NCBI GenBank assembly: GCA_009733575.1
Contig: ML769394.1
Coordinates: 62,001 to 126,000 of the forward strand
Direction of reading: 5' to 3'
Origin: Gymnopus androsaceus JB14
Taxonomy: Eukaryota > Basidiomycota > Agaricomycetes > Agaricales > Omphalotaceae
DNA: 64,000 bases
In this document: piece by piece, positions 23,401 through 35,331 of the stretch
Layout of the letters: every line of letters starts with the position of its first letter
Numbering within the stretch: position 1 is the stretch's first letter
Notes under the pieces: model-generated
Seen by the model: only the letters and a program-made list of their open reading frames with translations
The model's database searches: none
Told to the model about the DNA's origin: nothing
Made by a program: the position numbers and the translations under genes

Positions 23401-24060
23401 TAGAAAGAACATTGAAGAGCCAGTGAGTAGTAATGTAAGTAGTACATCAGTGTAATGATTTGCATGATGCATGCAGAGAGAGAACAGTGGAAACAAGCTA
23501 TAGAAAAAATATTGGAGAGCCAGCAAGTAATAATGTAGGTAGTAAAACAATGTAACAAATCCATGAGATGCATGATGCATGCAGAGAAAGAACAGTAGAG
23601 ACAAGGTATAGAAAACAGCTACAATGAAAACAAAAAACAAAAACAGAGAATGAACAATAAATATAAATTGTCATAGCTCGATGCAGTTGAGGCATGATAC
23701 AATCAAAACAATCCTGGCAAAAGAAAAGAAAAGAGCATGAATAAAGAATACAAATTGTCAGAGTAAAAAAGGAACAGCATGCAATGCACAAGCAAAGAAA
23801 ATAAATAAATGATATTGCCAATCATGATGATTCCAGAGAGCAAATTGATCATTACATTTCAGTCAGACTGGGAAATCTCAAGAAAAATCAATATCACCAT
23901 GAAATTGTGAGATGGCAAGATGGCATCAGATAACCATCCAGTAATAGGAAGAGAAGAATCGATGGGAAAAAAGCAAAGATGCATTCAAAGGCAACAATTT
24001 GCTGAACATTTGAGAAGAATGAAATGGCCTAGTATCATCATATGCAGTCTAAGCAGTGCC
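20427..24060. other. Gene-poor A+T-rich stretch
   Basis: Only short frames occur. 22310-22510 is a degraded relative of 15316-15546. Two loosely similar units (about 23390-23490 and 23505-23600) share AGCCAG, AGTAATGTA, GTAGTA and a TGCATGATGCATGCAGAGA block, so they are a diverged tandem duplication of about 115 bp. I see no supported gene. Confidence 0.5.
23390..23605. repeat. Diverged tandem duplication, about 115-bp unit
   Basis: Both units contain TGGAGAGCCAG or TGAAGAGCCAG, then AGTAATAATGTAGGTAGTA-like sequence, then GCATGATGCATGCAGAGA and an AACAGT block. The similarity is imperfect and the function is unknown. Confidence 0.55.
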
Positions 24061-24092
24061 CACATCTAGCTTGTACATCCCCAGCTCTATGG

Positions 24093-24512
24093 TTTTTATT
24101 TTACATTTGAACCACAAATCAATAAGCCTTGGATCAACACTGCGCACCTGAGCTCAACAATAATGCAATTCCTCTAATGAAACACATTTGTCCAACTCCC
24201 AAATATTGGATAGTTCATAGCATACATTGAGAGAAATCATTTTCACTCTGAGCCTTGTGGTGGGGATGAGGTCCATGTTTGAGCCTGAGTCAATGAGAGT
24301 ACAAGGGGCAACCACATGCAGCTCGTATTTTTCTAGGTGTCTAGTCTTTTTTTAATATTTAAACCACATATGAACAAGCCTTGGATCAACATTGTGTGCC
24401 TGAGCCCAACGACAATGTAATTCCTCTGATGGAACATGTTTGTCCAACTCCCAAATATCAGATAGTTCATAGCATACATTGAGAGGAATCATTTTCACAC
24501 TGAGGTCTTCAA
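24093..24512 (-). pseudogene. Tandem pair of homeodomain-like coding fragments
   Basis: Two direct copies of about 165 bp (24093-24262 and 24346-24512) are roughly 85% identical by eye. Read on the minus strand, both encode a block with the sense YELSDIWELDK, then EELH, then AHNVDPRLVHMWFKY (or the diverged equivalent). The W-F-K pattern after an 'xVDPRLV' helix resembles helix 3 of a homeodomain. One copy has an in-frame stop between helices and the other ends in a stop directly after WFKY. Homeodomain identity is a cautious inference from pattern; the tandem duplication is directly visible. Confidence 0.4.
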
Positions 24513-25259
24513 TGGCAAGGAGGATTGTGTTTGGGGGTGAGTTAATGAGAGAAGGACTAGTGGGATTGTCATGCTGACAGGTCCAAGTCCTTACTTGGAG
24601 TTGGTGGGGGGATCAGGGATACTGTAATTGGAGAGCCTTCTGGTTTGCAACCTGTACAAGCTGAAACTTTTCTGTGAACTTCAAAAGTTCACAGAGAACC
24701 TTTTGGCTTGCAGTCTGTGCTTTTGCACAGGCTTACAAGAAGTCATTGACTTGAAGATGCCCAAATGGTGATTCAAGTGTGGTTGAAGCCACACTAAAAC
24801 ATTCAGATAGAACCTTATTATTTCCAGCCTAACTGGAGTTGAGCTGAGCAGCCTTCTTAAATCCTGAGTTGTGAAAATGACTTGATTTGGCAATATAACA
24901 AGCATTGCCATTAGCCCAATAGAAATTGGGCTTAAAATCATTTGTGCTCATGCATGCACTGACACCAGTGACCCAAAATGTTCACTATTGTGAGATTCAC
25001 TATTATGAATCTTTTTTGAATGATTGACAAGGTTAAAAACACTACTGTTATTGGCAATGTTTACCATGTCCCTGTAACGTGAGTCATTGTAATAACTTGG
25101 CATCTCACATGTTTGCTGAATAGAGCACATAGATACTCAAAAAAGTGTAACAACTCCTACTAGGAAGTTGGGAGCCTCAGAATCACACAAACAGGTATTA
25201 CTGGATTTATTCAGCATACTTGCAAGGTGATGGTAAAAAGCTAAGACATACCAATTCGT

Positions 25260-25753
25260 ACAGTTCCCAAGATCTTGGCTCACTCACTCCTCCTCTCAAT
25301 CTTTTCCAGTTCCTCCTTCGACCACTCTTTCCATTGGAGTACAGACATTCCTTCATGTGCATCTGGATCTTCATCTATATCCTTGGTAATGGTGGAAAGC
25401 AGCTCTGGTAGCCCAATGAAAGCAAAGAAAGATAAAAATCAAAACAACATACCATGATAATACTTCAAGTGCTCTCCATGAGTCTTCAATTCCCTCTGCA
25501 TCCCCCCTTTATTTGCTTCCGTGAATATATTGTGCACTGGTGCTCTATGGTTATATACAATTCCACGTCTAGTCACATCTTCGAGACCCTTTTTCATTGC
25601 CTTCTTTGTTTTCTTCTCCGTGCAAGCAAGGAAAGACTCATCAGTCTTCTGCATAGTAACTGTCGCAACTTTGGTGCCATCCTTTTTCATTGCCCAAGTT
25701 TCACTATAAGTTGTGTTCTCAAGTTGAGCCTTTTTGTGCTCTGACTTGTCCAA
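25260..25753 (-). pseudogene. Uncharacterised coding relic, paralogue of 33678-34110
   Basis: The frame at 25753-25439 encodes a Lys-rich segment followed by a conserved C-terminal motif with the sense RGIVYNHRAPVHN and LKYYHGMLF. After a probable intron, the minus strand continues with an acidic segment (KDIDEDPDAHEG, SKEELEKIE). The same order and motifs occur on the plus strand at 33678-34110 (HGITYKARAPHQN, LQYYHGVLF, then DEDSETHVHE, EEELAEIQ). This shared exon order supports a real, dispersed gene family with no known function. Confidence 0.5.
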
Positions 25754-25823
25754 GTTTGACTCATCTGCATCTGAACTGATTTCTCCCCGCCATCAAGCTA
25801 TATTCATCTGATGTTGTGGGAAG

Positions 25824-26425
25824 TAGACATGGGCACGAATGCCCATTCAAATGCATTCGACATTTGTGATGTGAATATTTGTGCTCCAAATCTGGACATT
25901 CACATTCGAGTGCACATTCATGTGAATGCAAATGTTTTTATACAAAACATTCGTGAATATGAATATTTTAGGCAAATATTCAAATGTATTCATGAATGTC
26001 ATAATATATAAATACATACATTATTATATGTTATATAAAACACTACAACTATCTAAACATATAAGTTCAAGTGCTAAGATATAAAGTGACCATGCCAAGG
26101 TTTGAGCTCTAATGCACAGATGGTTTCGGTGTAAATCAGGGCCTTGGTTACATCACACACAAGGGGAACAATAAACAGGTACACCATCTGGTTTTGCTTA
26201 AGGTATACAAATTATAATTATAGTACTATATGTAAAAATTAATTAATGAAGTGAAATAAGGTCACAAATGTTGAAAACATTTGCCATTCCGAAACCAGAC
26301 ATTCACATTCAAATGTCCATTTGTGCAAATGTGAATGTTTGCCCATCAAACATTCAACATTCGAATGCCAAATGCAAATATATTCACAAATATTCACAAA
26401 CATTTGGCATTTGTGCCCATGTCTA
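25824..26425. mobile_element. 602-bp hAT-type MITE
   Basis: Perfect 8-bp target duplications GTGGGAAG flank it (25816-25823 and 26426-26433). The ends are TAGACATGGGCACGAATGCC and, read inward from the right, TAGACATGGGCACAAATGCC: 19 of 20 positions match and the TAG start is hAT-like. Subterminal regions are packed with ATTCACAxTT/CATTTG motifs in both orientations (25860-26000, 26270-26410), the likely transposase-binding array. No coding capacity. Confidence 0.93.
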
Positions 26426-27059
26426 GTGGGAAGTTCTCCACATTGATGTCCATAGCATCATTGTTCTGAGTGTCCAAAACATCCTGAGTCTCTACACTTA
26501 TGGCATGCCCACGATGGAAGGAGCGTCTAATTCCTCCATTTGGAAAAGCAGAACCAAAAAGTAAATAGTAGAAAACTCACTTTTTCATGAAAATATGCTG
26601 ACAGGTGTGGATTAGTTGGAGAAAACACCCACAAAAATAGGCCAGATGATTGGAAGAGGGCGATGGGTGGCGGTTCAAGTTCAAGAGGATGTTAATGATT
26701 AGCGCCCAGATAGCCCAACTGAGTCACATGTTATCAGCTATAAAATGATGAGCTTCAGTTCAGGGAAGATATATATACATGTTTTTTTCCATATATATAG
26801 CACTATAATGCATCTTCAAATACAAATTTCAAATCAGCAATAGTCCAGCTCAAAATAGAAGCTAAAAGCAGTGTAACTCTGGGCAACTCCCACAAAAGTC
26901 ATATGATTCAACTGAGTCAGGCATGCTTGATTGTATCTTAATGTTAAACTTGAACCACCACCATAGCTGCCCCTGCTCCTGCTGCAGTATCTCCTCCAAG
27001 CCCATTCAATCAAGCATCAGCCTCTGATATCTGGAAAGTCTGTCCCCATCCCTATTTTC

Positions 27060-29703
27060 ATTCATACAAAAAGAGCATTCCAAAAATTCCCCAGTTACTC
27101 CAAAAGGTGTATCTCTGGCTCAAAGGTGGCCACCTCAATTCTGATCACAAAGATCCTAGAAAGACCAAATCTCACCAATGCATCCAGGGCTGTCCAGGAG
27201 CCAGTGCAGATTGGGACCAGCCTACGGTCTAAGATCCTAGAAAGACCAAATCTCACCAATGCATCCAGGGCTGTCCAGGAGCCAGTGCAGATTGGGACCA
27301 GCCTACAGTCTATGCTGCAGTAGTCATGAGCACAAATTGATTCGTGAATCACACCCATTTTCTTGCTTTTCATTGCATAGCCACTGATATTTAGACTAAA
27401 AAATATCAAAGAAGTATTTAGTTTGGTCCAGAAATGAGTTTTCTATGACCCCATCAAAATTTTACCTCTATTCATGTTCTGGTGCTTCCCCCAGACCCCT
27501 AACAATGCAAGAATCATGTAGAGTCACCAAAAAGAGTCATGATTCGCATTTTTTTTGCTGTATTTATGCTGTAGAGTGTCAATAAGCCATCACAAAGTGA
27601 TGAAACTTGGGGAAGTCATAGAAAACCTATTTCTGCACCAGATTGCATACTTTTTGGATCCATTCTGCTCAGAATATTGATGTTTATTCATTGTGCATGT
27701 TTTTGAACCTTCAATGATTTGTGCCCATGACTAGCTGCAGTTTGTGCTACAATTCTCTATGCCAAGACATATAGAAATGGACCATCTCCCGGTTGCAATG
27801 TGCAGATTACGCAATGGCTTCAAAAGGTTAACACGGGAGCCAGTCATTTCAAGGGGGTTTGGTTGGATCTGTGGAATGCTGCAAAGGACCAGAATTTTCC
27901 TGACTTGCACGAATCTTCCTTCACTGATGGAAGAATTGGTCCTCTAGATGGTCCATGGCAGTATCCCGACCTCCCCACTCAGTTCAACACTAATATTCAT
28001 CCATTCAACTTAGCTGCTGCCCTAGCTGGTACCCCAGCCCTACCTGGGTGGAATCATGGCCATGACACCCATGGTTCTTTACAATTCCTCTGTAGTTGGG
28101 GCTACTCCATTTGTTATAGGCTAAGCTCTAGCTCCTGCAGTTCCTGCAGTTCCTGAAGCTCCCCCAACTCCCTCAACTACTGACCCAGGTGAAGCAGCCA
28201 TACCTTTTAAAATGCCCACATATCTCAGGTCCTTGAATAACATCAGGAAGGATCACCTAGCCCAGGTCGTCTTTGTCCTCTTGGATGATCTATGCTCCAA
28301 GAAAGCACTGAAAACAGTTGAGGATGCCTTTAAAGAATAAATCGACAACTATTACTAAACCCATATTGAGGTAGACCTCAGCATACCAACTGTTGCAAAC
28401 TTCTACAAACACTGTCAGAGGACAGATGAGATGCATAAAATGTTCTATTTTGACACCTCAGTGGGTATGAAGCACACTAAAGTATTCCTGTGGGAATGGG
28501 TTAGCATTATTTTTTTTCGTGCAATATTTCATAAATTCATATATTTTACCTAGGCCATTGTCCCCTTTTGACTGTGGTGTACTGGTAATGTGCATGTAGA
28601 GTTTATAACAGACCAAAAGTTTCTTAGGATGCTTCGAAAGCAGAAAAAGGACAATTTGTGGCCAATCATTTGCGCTACCCTTCTGGTACTTAGTACAGCC
28701 TATGCTCACCATAGCTCTGAAACTAGGTACAGTGTCAAGGAGTTAGAAAGTTTACATGACCTGGTTACCAAAGGCATCCAATTTTGGCCTCATCCTGGTG
28801 TGGACAACTTTACTCACTCCAAATACCGGTTTCTTCAGACTATAGCTTCAGCAATCCATAATGCTGGAGGCTATGCAGAACATCCTCACCTTGTTACAAG
28901 TATCCAAGAAGGCCTATAGCTGCTTCAGCAGGGGTGGGTCATTAAGATGGACCAAGGTGATGAAGGCCTCTACATGTACAAGTCCAATGAAGAGAAGGAA
29001 CGTAGCAGGTTTACTAAGGCATTTAAAGAATTTAGCTATTCCGGGGTACACAAACATAAAATCTTCTTTGCTCTGAAGTTCAATCAGGCAATAATTGAAC
29101 TAGGTGAAGTTCAAGTCTTCTATTGCTATGGAGAGGTTGCACAAATGTTTCACATGCAGCCAGGGCCCCTTGCCACAGCTATAGACGTCACAGATCCTGT
29201 CAAGTTCACTTCCACTCTTGCAGAAAACTGCCAATATTAATTGGCCCAACTCCAAGACATCAAGTGGATTCTTCCTTTCCAGAAACATCCTGATTTATTC
29301 ATATAAATGTCTATGTTTCAGGTCTTGCATTTCTATGGAACTGCCTACTTATGCCAACTTCTGGGATGAAGAACTGTGGTACCAATGGGACCATAGTCTC
29401 AATACAGCAGGGACAATCAACATTCTAAAACTTAGTAATGCAGTATATGAGGCTTTGCTGGATATTGAAGAATCAATTTTCCAGGATACCCGTGACACAC
29501 CCAGTGCCTCCAGTCTTTGTCTTTTCTGTTGTCTCGATATTGCCCTTGTTTGGGATGATGAACAGGAAAGATACTTGTACACTATCAATGAAGTCCAGGA
29601 GGGTATGTGTGGTTTGTTTATGCTGGGAGAAGATGGTAAGGCTGCTATACCAACCGCCTTTATCAATGCTTATCTCCGGGGTGCTTTGGACCATAATGTA
29701 TAA
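27060..29703 (+). pseudogene. Uncharacterised gene, tandem copy 1
   Basis: Coding-like segments at 27790-28080, 28370-28500, 28590-28919, 28950-29240 and 29330-29703 occur in the same order as in copy 2 (30720-32994) with clear protein similarity. Shared motifs include DGPWQYPDxPTQFNTNI, PFNLAAALAGT, FNQAxIELGEVQV, LWEW, FQDTRDTP and EVQEGMCGLFMLG. Introns probably lie near 28500-28560 and 29270-29320. In-frame stops and shifts (for example 28918-28920) show decay. Family and function are unknown; the length and Ala/Pro-rich linker would also suit a structural or gag-like element protein, but nothing proves that. Confidence 0.55.
27150..27311 (+). repeat. Near-perfect tandem duplication of an 81-bp unit
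   Basis: Two adjacent 81-bp units (27150-27230 and 27231-27311) beginning AAGATCCTAGAAAGACC differ at one base. 81 is a multiple of three, so the frame is preserved: 27 residues are repeated. The parallel place in copy 2 (30860-30940) has a single unit, so the duplication arose after the two gene copies separated and is recent. Confidence 0.9.
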
Positions 29704-29726
29704 TCAATATATGTGTATTGGGTTTT

Positions 29727-30045
29727 TTGTGTACTTGATAATCAATACTCAGTGGTCAAGTAAGCTAGATGTCTAGGACTATCCAGGCATCAATTTCACA
29801 GTGTAGCAATTGGAGTACTGGGTACTCTGTGCTTGATACTCGACATTCAGAGGTCAAGTGAGTTAAGTGTCTAGGACTATCAGGACATGAATTTTATAAC
29901 CTTCTAAAATGTGTAGTAATTGTCGGTACTTGGTACTCAATACTGGACACTCAATACTGGACATTCAGCAGTCAGGTAAATTATACTTCTAGGACCATCA
30001 GGGCATTGATTCCATGCTTTTCTAAAATGTATGTAGCAATTGCAG
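29727..30045. repeat. Three imperfect tandem repeats of about 110 bp
   Basis: Units start near 29727, 29824 and 29935. Each carries (T)ACTTGATA/GGTACTC, an ACTCAGTGGTCAAGT-type block and TCTAGGACTATCAGG, then an ATGAATTT or CATTGATT block and GTAGCAATTG. They follow directly after tandem gene copy 1. A related TACTGAGTG/TTGAGTG-rich stretch recurs at about 34318-34375. Confidence 0.65.
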
Positions 30046-30626
30046 GACCCTGTGTCTAAGTCAACCTTTGTAATTCCCAACTGCATGGTCCTAGTTCTCG
30101 GCGATCAATGACAGTAAAGAATTTGAGGAGGTGGTAGTTGTTGAGTGCTAAATAAGTCTCAAAATTTTCAGTAATGGTGATGAGACCAGGGTATAAAGCA
30201 GCAGCACCCAACTCTACCGCGTCGACTTTTTTCTCTTAAACTCTGGTTCTCAAGAGAGAGATCTACATATGAAAAATGTTTTCTGCGGTAAAAGCAGTCT
30301 TCAGACCATTCAAATGATTAGAAAGAAACTTCAGGTGCCCTCTGGTTAGTAAGCTTCCAATAATGGTGAAGGACGAATCAATGTATCTTGTTCTTGAAAA
30401 CCACTCAACCAAACTAACCTCTTCTAAATTCCACAGGACATAAAAGGTATGTTGTTGATTATGCTCTAGAGTCTAGATCCTTAGGGGGTTAAGAATGCAA
30501 CCCAGAAGGTGGCATGGCACGACAGTTAATTATTATGAAAGTAAGTTTGAATTTTGTGAAGAAGCACCTAAGCACTTTTTGGCAATTAAGTCACATGATC
30601 CTGCAAACTTGATGATCAATTGTTGA

Positions 30627-32994
30627 TTGTCAATATTGGGTAAGCACTCTCTTTTGTCTTCATCTCTGCCTTGTCTGCTACTGCTGCTGCTCCTCCTCCT
30701 CCTCCTGCTCTACCATTTAAACCAAAACAAGCAAATCTCATATGGAATGCCTGTCCCCATTTTTGCTCCCATGCAAATGCAAAGTGCGTTCCAAATGTTC
30801 CTCCCTTACTCTAAAAGGTGTATCTCTGGGCCAGGGGGGGCCTTGTCAAATCTAATTATAGAGATTTTTCAAAGACCCAATCTCACCAATGCATTGTGGG
30901 CTGCCTGCTGTCTTTTCATGGATGGGCCAATCCTGCTGTCTATGCCGCCATCAGAGCGACTATTCTTTATGCCAAAATGTATGGCAATGGAGAAAATATC
31001 AAAAATGAATACCTCATTAAATGACTTGAAAAGGTTAATGGGGAACCAGTAATCTGACAGGCCCTTGGATGGATCTGTGAAATACAGTAAAAGATGATAA
31101 TTTTCCTGCCTTGCATGAATCTGTCTTCACCAATGGAAGAATTGGTCCTCAGAATGGTCCATGGCAGTACCCTGATATTCCTACGCAGTTCAATACCAAT
31201 ATCTGTCCATTCAACTTAGCAGCTGCACTGGCTGGTACCCTAGCTTTACCTAGTGGAATCATGGCATTGACACCCACTATTCTTTATAATTCCTCTGCAG
31301 CTGGGGCTACTCCCTTCATTGCAGGTCTAGCTCCTGGCCCTGTAGCTCCTGGACCCATGGCTCCCACTCCCATTGCAGCTACAGCTGCTTCTGAGTCTGG
31401 TGAAAGTGCAGGTATAGTAGCAGTGGGTCTTGCTGCCTCAGGCTTGGCAGGTACTGGGGATGTTGCACCTACTCTAGGCAAAGATCCTGGTGCCCCAGAT
31501 ATGTTTAGAATGCACACATACTTCAAGTCCATACAGCACCTGAGGAAGAACCTCCCATCTCAAATCACCTTCATCCTCTAGGTGGACCTTGCTTCAAAGA
31601 GAGTACTGAAATCCCTCCAGGATGCCCAAGCAGAGGAAAAACAAAACTTGTACTGGACACGCATTGTTGTAGACCTTTGTGAACCCGCAATAGCAGATTT
31701 CTTCAAACTTTATGTGGCCACTCCTAAGATGCACCAAATGTTTTATTTTAATACTGAGACTGGTGCACACAGCACAGATTTATACTTGTGGGAATGGGTT
31801 TGTATTCTTTTTTTTTTCATGCTTTTCTTCAAATTGATCTAAAGTTATATCACCTAGGCCATTGTCCCTTTCCTTCTCTCATGTCGCAGTGTTCATGTTG
31901 AATTTTTAATGGATCCTGAGTTCCACAATGTGCTTCAAAAAATGGAGAAGAGCTTACACTGGAAAACTATCTGCTCTAGCAGTCTGGTTCTTGGTGGAAC
32001 GTATCCTCATCATGGAGTCAAAGCTAGATACACTATCAAAGACTTGAACACGATTCATCAGCTAACCACATTTGGTGTGAAGTTTTGCCTTTACCCAGAT
32101 ATAGACAACTTTAGATGCTCTAAATATTGATTTCTGCAGGCTATAGCTCCAGCAGTCCATGAGGCTGGAGGCTATATGGAACATCATTTTGTTGTAAGGA
32201 GCATTGAAGAAGGCCTAGCCTTCCTTGAGAAGAATTGGGTTATTAAGATGAACTGAGGGGATAAAGGGGGCTTTGTCTATAAATCAAATGAGCGTGAGAT
32301 GGTGGACAAATTTACCTCTGACTTTACATTGCATGGGGGTTTGGAGGTCCAAGAAACTGACCGCTGGGTGTTCTTTGCTGTCAAGTTTAATCAGGCAATG
32401 ATTGAACTTGGAGAAGTTCAAGTTGCCTATTGCTATGGTGTACTTGCCCAAATGACTCATACCCAACCCTGGCCACTGTCAGCCAAATTGGATGTGATAG
32501 AGCCTCTCAAGTTCATGATAATATTGGCTGAAGACTGCCACAATCAACTAGCAACACTGGAAGACATTAAGTGGGTGATGGCTCTTTTTTCATAAAATTT
32601 GGACTCATTCATCACCCTTAGGCCTTTCAGCTCTTTGACACCACCTACTCATGCCAATCTCCATCATGAGGAACTGTGGTCCAGATGAGAGTTTAGTCTC
32701 AGTGTCCCAGGGACAATCAACTTTCTTACCTTTCCAGGAAAGATATACGAGGCTTTGCTGGAAATTGAAGATTCCATTTTCTCAGGTACAAGGGACACAC
32801 CCAAGGCATCCAGTCTCCACCTTTTCTGTCATCTTGATATAGGGCTTGTTTGGGATGAGGGAAGTCAAAAATACAAATATACGCTAAATGAAATTCAAGA
32901 GGGAATGTGTGGTCTCTTCATGCTGGGTAATGATTCTAGGTCTTATGTACCCAACTCGTTCATTGCTGGCTACCTTTGTGTTGCTTTGGACTGA
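30627..32994 (+). pseudogene. Uncharacterised gene, tandem copy 2
   Basis: Paralogue of 27060-29703 in the same orientation. Coding-like pieces: 30800-31024, 31111-31581 (with an Ala/Gly/Pro-rich linker, GPVAPGPMAPTP), 31582-31800, 31905-32130, 32299-32595 and 32755-32994. A likely intron lies at about 31800-31858, matching copy 1. In-frame stops occur near 31580, 32128 and 32256, and frame shifts separate several pieces, so it is a pseudogene. Comparing the two copies is the best way to define the ancestral exons. Function unknown. Confidence 0.55.
30668..30718. repeat. CTG/CTC triplet run
   Basis: A short run of CTGCTGCTGCTCCTCCTC-type triplets. In the frame that happens to be open it encodes poly-leucine, which can mimic a signal peptide; that frame is not supported by the paralogous copy. 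Confidence 0.7.
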
Positions 32995-33508
32995 AAGCAT
33001 GTATTCAAATTATAGCCAATATAAAATATGATATAACATTGAAATTGCTTTACTTACTTTGTAGTCAATATAATGCATGGATCTTCCTGAGGTATGGTTC
33101 TTTGCTTTTCGCAGAGGAGAGCTCTAGTCTTGCAGTGTTTCTAACTGATTGACTAGGCTATGAAGGCCGAGATTTGTTTATAGATATATATATGTATTTT
33201 AGGTTATGGGATTTGTACAATAAGTGGGCTTGATATGCTAAGGTGGAAATGGCACTGACAGATTAAGTAACCGGTCCAACAGTTGATGGTTGATATTTGA
33301 TACTTGGCTGTTGGGTGCCAATTATTTGACCTGTTGAACCTCGACCATGCCAATTGGTTTTTTACCTTTTACTTTCTACCTAGACCTCATGTGGTCTTAA
33401 TACAGAAAAAGCAAGTTTCTCATTGTTTCTGACTCTAGTACTAATGGAGGAATATGTATTAGATGCTTGGCAGACAGTATCGTAACAGCAAAAGAGTAAG
33501 TTTTTTTA

Positions 33509-34219
33509 TTGATTGTTAGTATTAATATAATTAGACTGGCCAAAGCAATAGATACCCAGGGGGACAAGGATGTACCGCAATGTCAGAGACGCATCAGGCA
33601 ATGGATAACAATCAAGGAAACACCTGCATCAGGGTCAGATTCAGAAGGAAAGTGCAAAAAATGGCAAGTAGTAGACAATGATGATAAGGAGGCTTACTCG
33701 CAAGTGTGGAAGATGGTTGAGGGAGGAGCAAATTGCAATAGTTAGATTCCACGAACCAACAAAGGATTTCCAAAAATGCTGGGAGGTGAAGAGACAGGAA
33801 GCAAGAGAAAGGAGTTTGAAGGAAGTGATGGATCATGGAATAACTTATAAAGCTAGGGCGCCGCATCAGAATATGGCAAAAGAGTTGGTTAGAGGTGAAA
33901 TGCGGAAAGAATTCATGACTCATGGAGAATGTTTACAATACTATCATGGTGTGTTGTTTGGAATTTTATGGGGCATCTAGAAATGCTATTGGAAGTGACA
34001 TGAGATGTGGATGAAGACTCAGAGACACATGTGCATGAATTCAGGAAGTTTACTGAGGAGGAACTGGCAGAGATACAAAGGGTGAATGCACGGTATAGGG
34101 AATGTAAGTTTTATTTCTCATATGGACTTGAGATTATGCTGCTAATTGATTTATATATTATTCCAGTGAATGAAGAGATGCACCAAGGACAATGCTGGTT
34201 AGATATGATTTCTCTTTAA
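33509..34219 (+). pseudogene. Uncharacterised coding relic, paralogue of 25260-25753
   Basis: Pieces at 33509-33745, 33678-33980 and 34007-34130 carry the family motifs (HGITYKARAPHQN, LQYYHGVLF, DEDSETHVHE, EEELAEIQ) in the same order as the minus-strand relic at 25 kb. The upstream piece is Lys/Asp-rich. A frame change near 33745 and another near 33980 show decay or introns. Function unknown. Confidence 0.45.
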
Positions 34220-34650
34220 AATACTTGCATAGCTTTGAGAGGGTGATCCCAGACATGTAACATTTGCTTCCTTTCCTTTATATTATATGTATTTCATATT
34301 CTAGTCAAGAGTTGACCATTGAGTGTTGAGTGTTGAGTACCAAGTACTAAGTACTGAGTGTTGAGTGTTGAATGTCAAACTTGGTCAAACTTAGTTGAGC
34401 CTTGAAAGTTGGACACTCTTCACTTTTATGTATACATACATGCAGTTTGTCTGGAATTGCTTTGATTGGTATCAATGCACTCAGATACTTCTGGTTCTAG
34501 GGCTTGGGATTGAGTTTCTTATATATATCTTTTCAAAATTGCAAAAGGATATGGAGATAGCAACAAAGCAAGTAGAAATACTACAGAACAAAGGATGCAG
34601 GTGAGTGAAGTAAGATTCAAGGTATAAAAAGGAAGACCCAGAGGCAGTGA

Positions 34651-35061
34651 TCACCCAGACATAGCAATGCGATCTCTGTGCAGGAAACGACATAAGAGTT
34701 GGGAAGGTTGCATGTGAAGAAGGCCAAATACTTGAGGTGGTGGATGAGCGACCAGATAATTCTGCCTGATTTGAGAAGCAGGTATAGGAGAAGAGGAGCT
34801 GGCTTGCCGTTGTTTTCCTTTTACTTTTCCAGTTCCAGCGCCTATCATGCGAGTGAAAGGAGTAGGTGTGGATGGCATAGGAAATGTGGCAGATGAGGGG
34901 CTAGAAAAAGATGATGTAATGGATCCACTTCTCAGGCTTTGAGTGGAAGAATGAGTGGAAGCAAAAGAGCCAATCCTTTGTGACAAGGATGTCTGGAACA
35001 GTGAGACTCTCTGATCAATGAGCTTGACAAAGTCCACAAAAGCAGCTGCATGCTCTTGCAC
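34651..35061 (-). other. Ser/Thr/Pro-rich open frame, unknown
   Basis: 136 codons on the minus strand: a helical N-terminal part (about 30 residues) then a Ser/Thr/Pro-rich linker with SSTQSLRSGS and TPTPFT and a basic GKVKGKQR patch. This composition is typical of disordered linkers in fungal or gag-like proteins. No domain recognised. Confidence 0.3.
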
Positions 35062-35331
35062 CTCCTGCAGCAGGTTTCAACTCATGGATTGGAATTTTCC
35101 ACCATTACTTTGTCATCTTGCATTGCAAGCCCCAGTAAGGCCTGCTCGACCATGTCCTGGATTTTACCCAAGTCTGCCCAAGTCGTGTGGCGCATAGACT
35201 TTGTCTAATTCAAAGAGCATTTCAGACTGGGAGCATTGGAGAACTTTGAGTGCATGTATAGCAATTGTGAAAGAGCTGACATATGATATGATAGGAGGAA
35301 AAGATGTTCCCCACTGGTGAGGGGGTACTGG

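Noticed and set aside
30627..30720. Poly-leucine start of an ORF as a signal peptide
   Set aside because: It comes from a CTG/CTC triplet run in a frame not supported by the paralogous copy at 27 kb.
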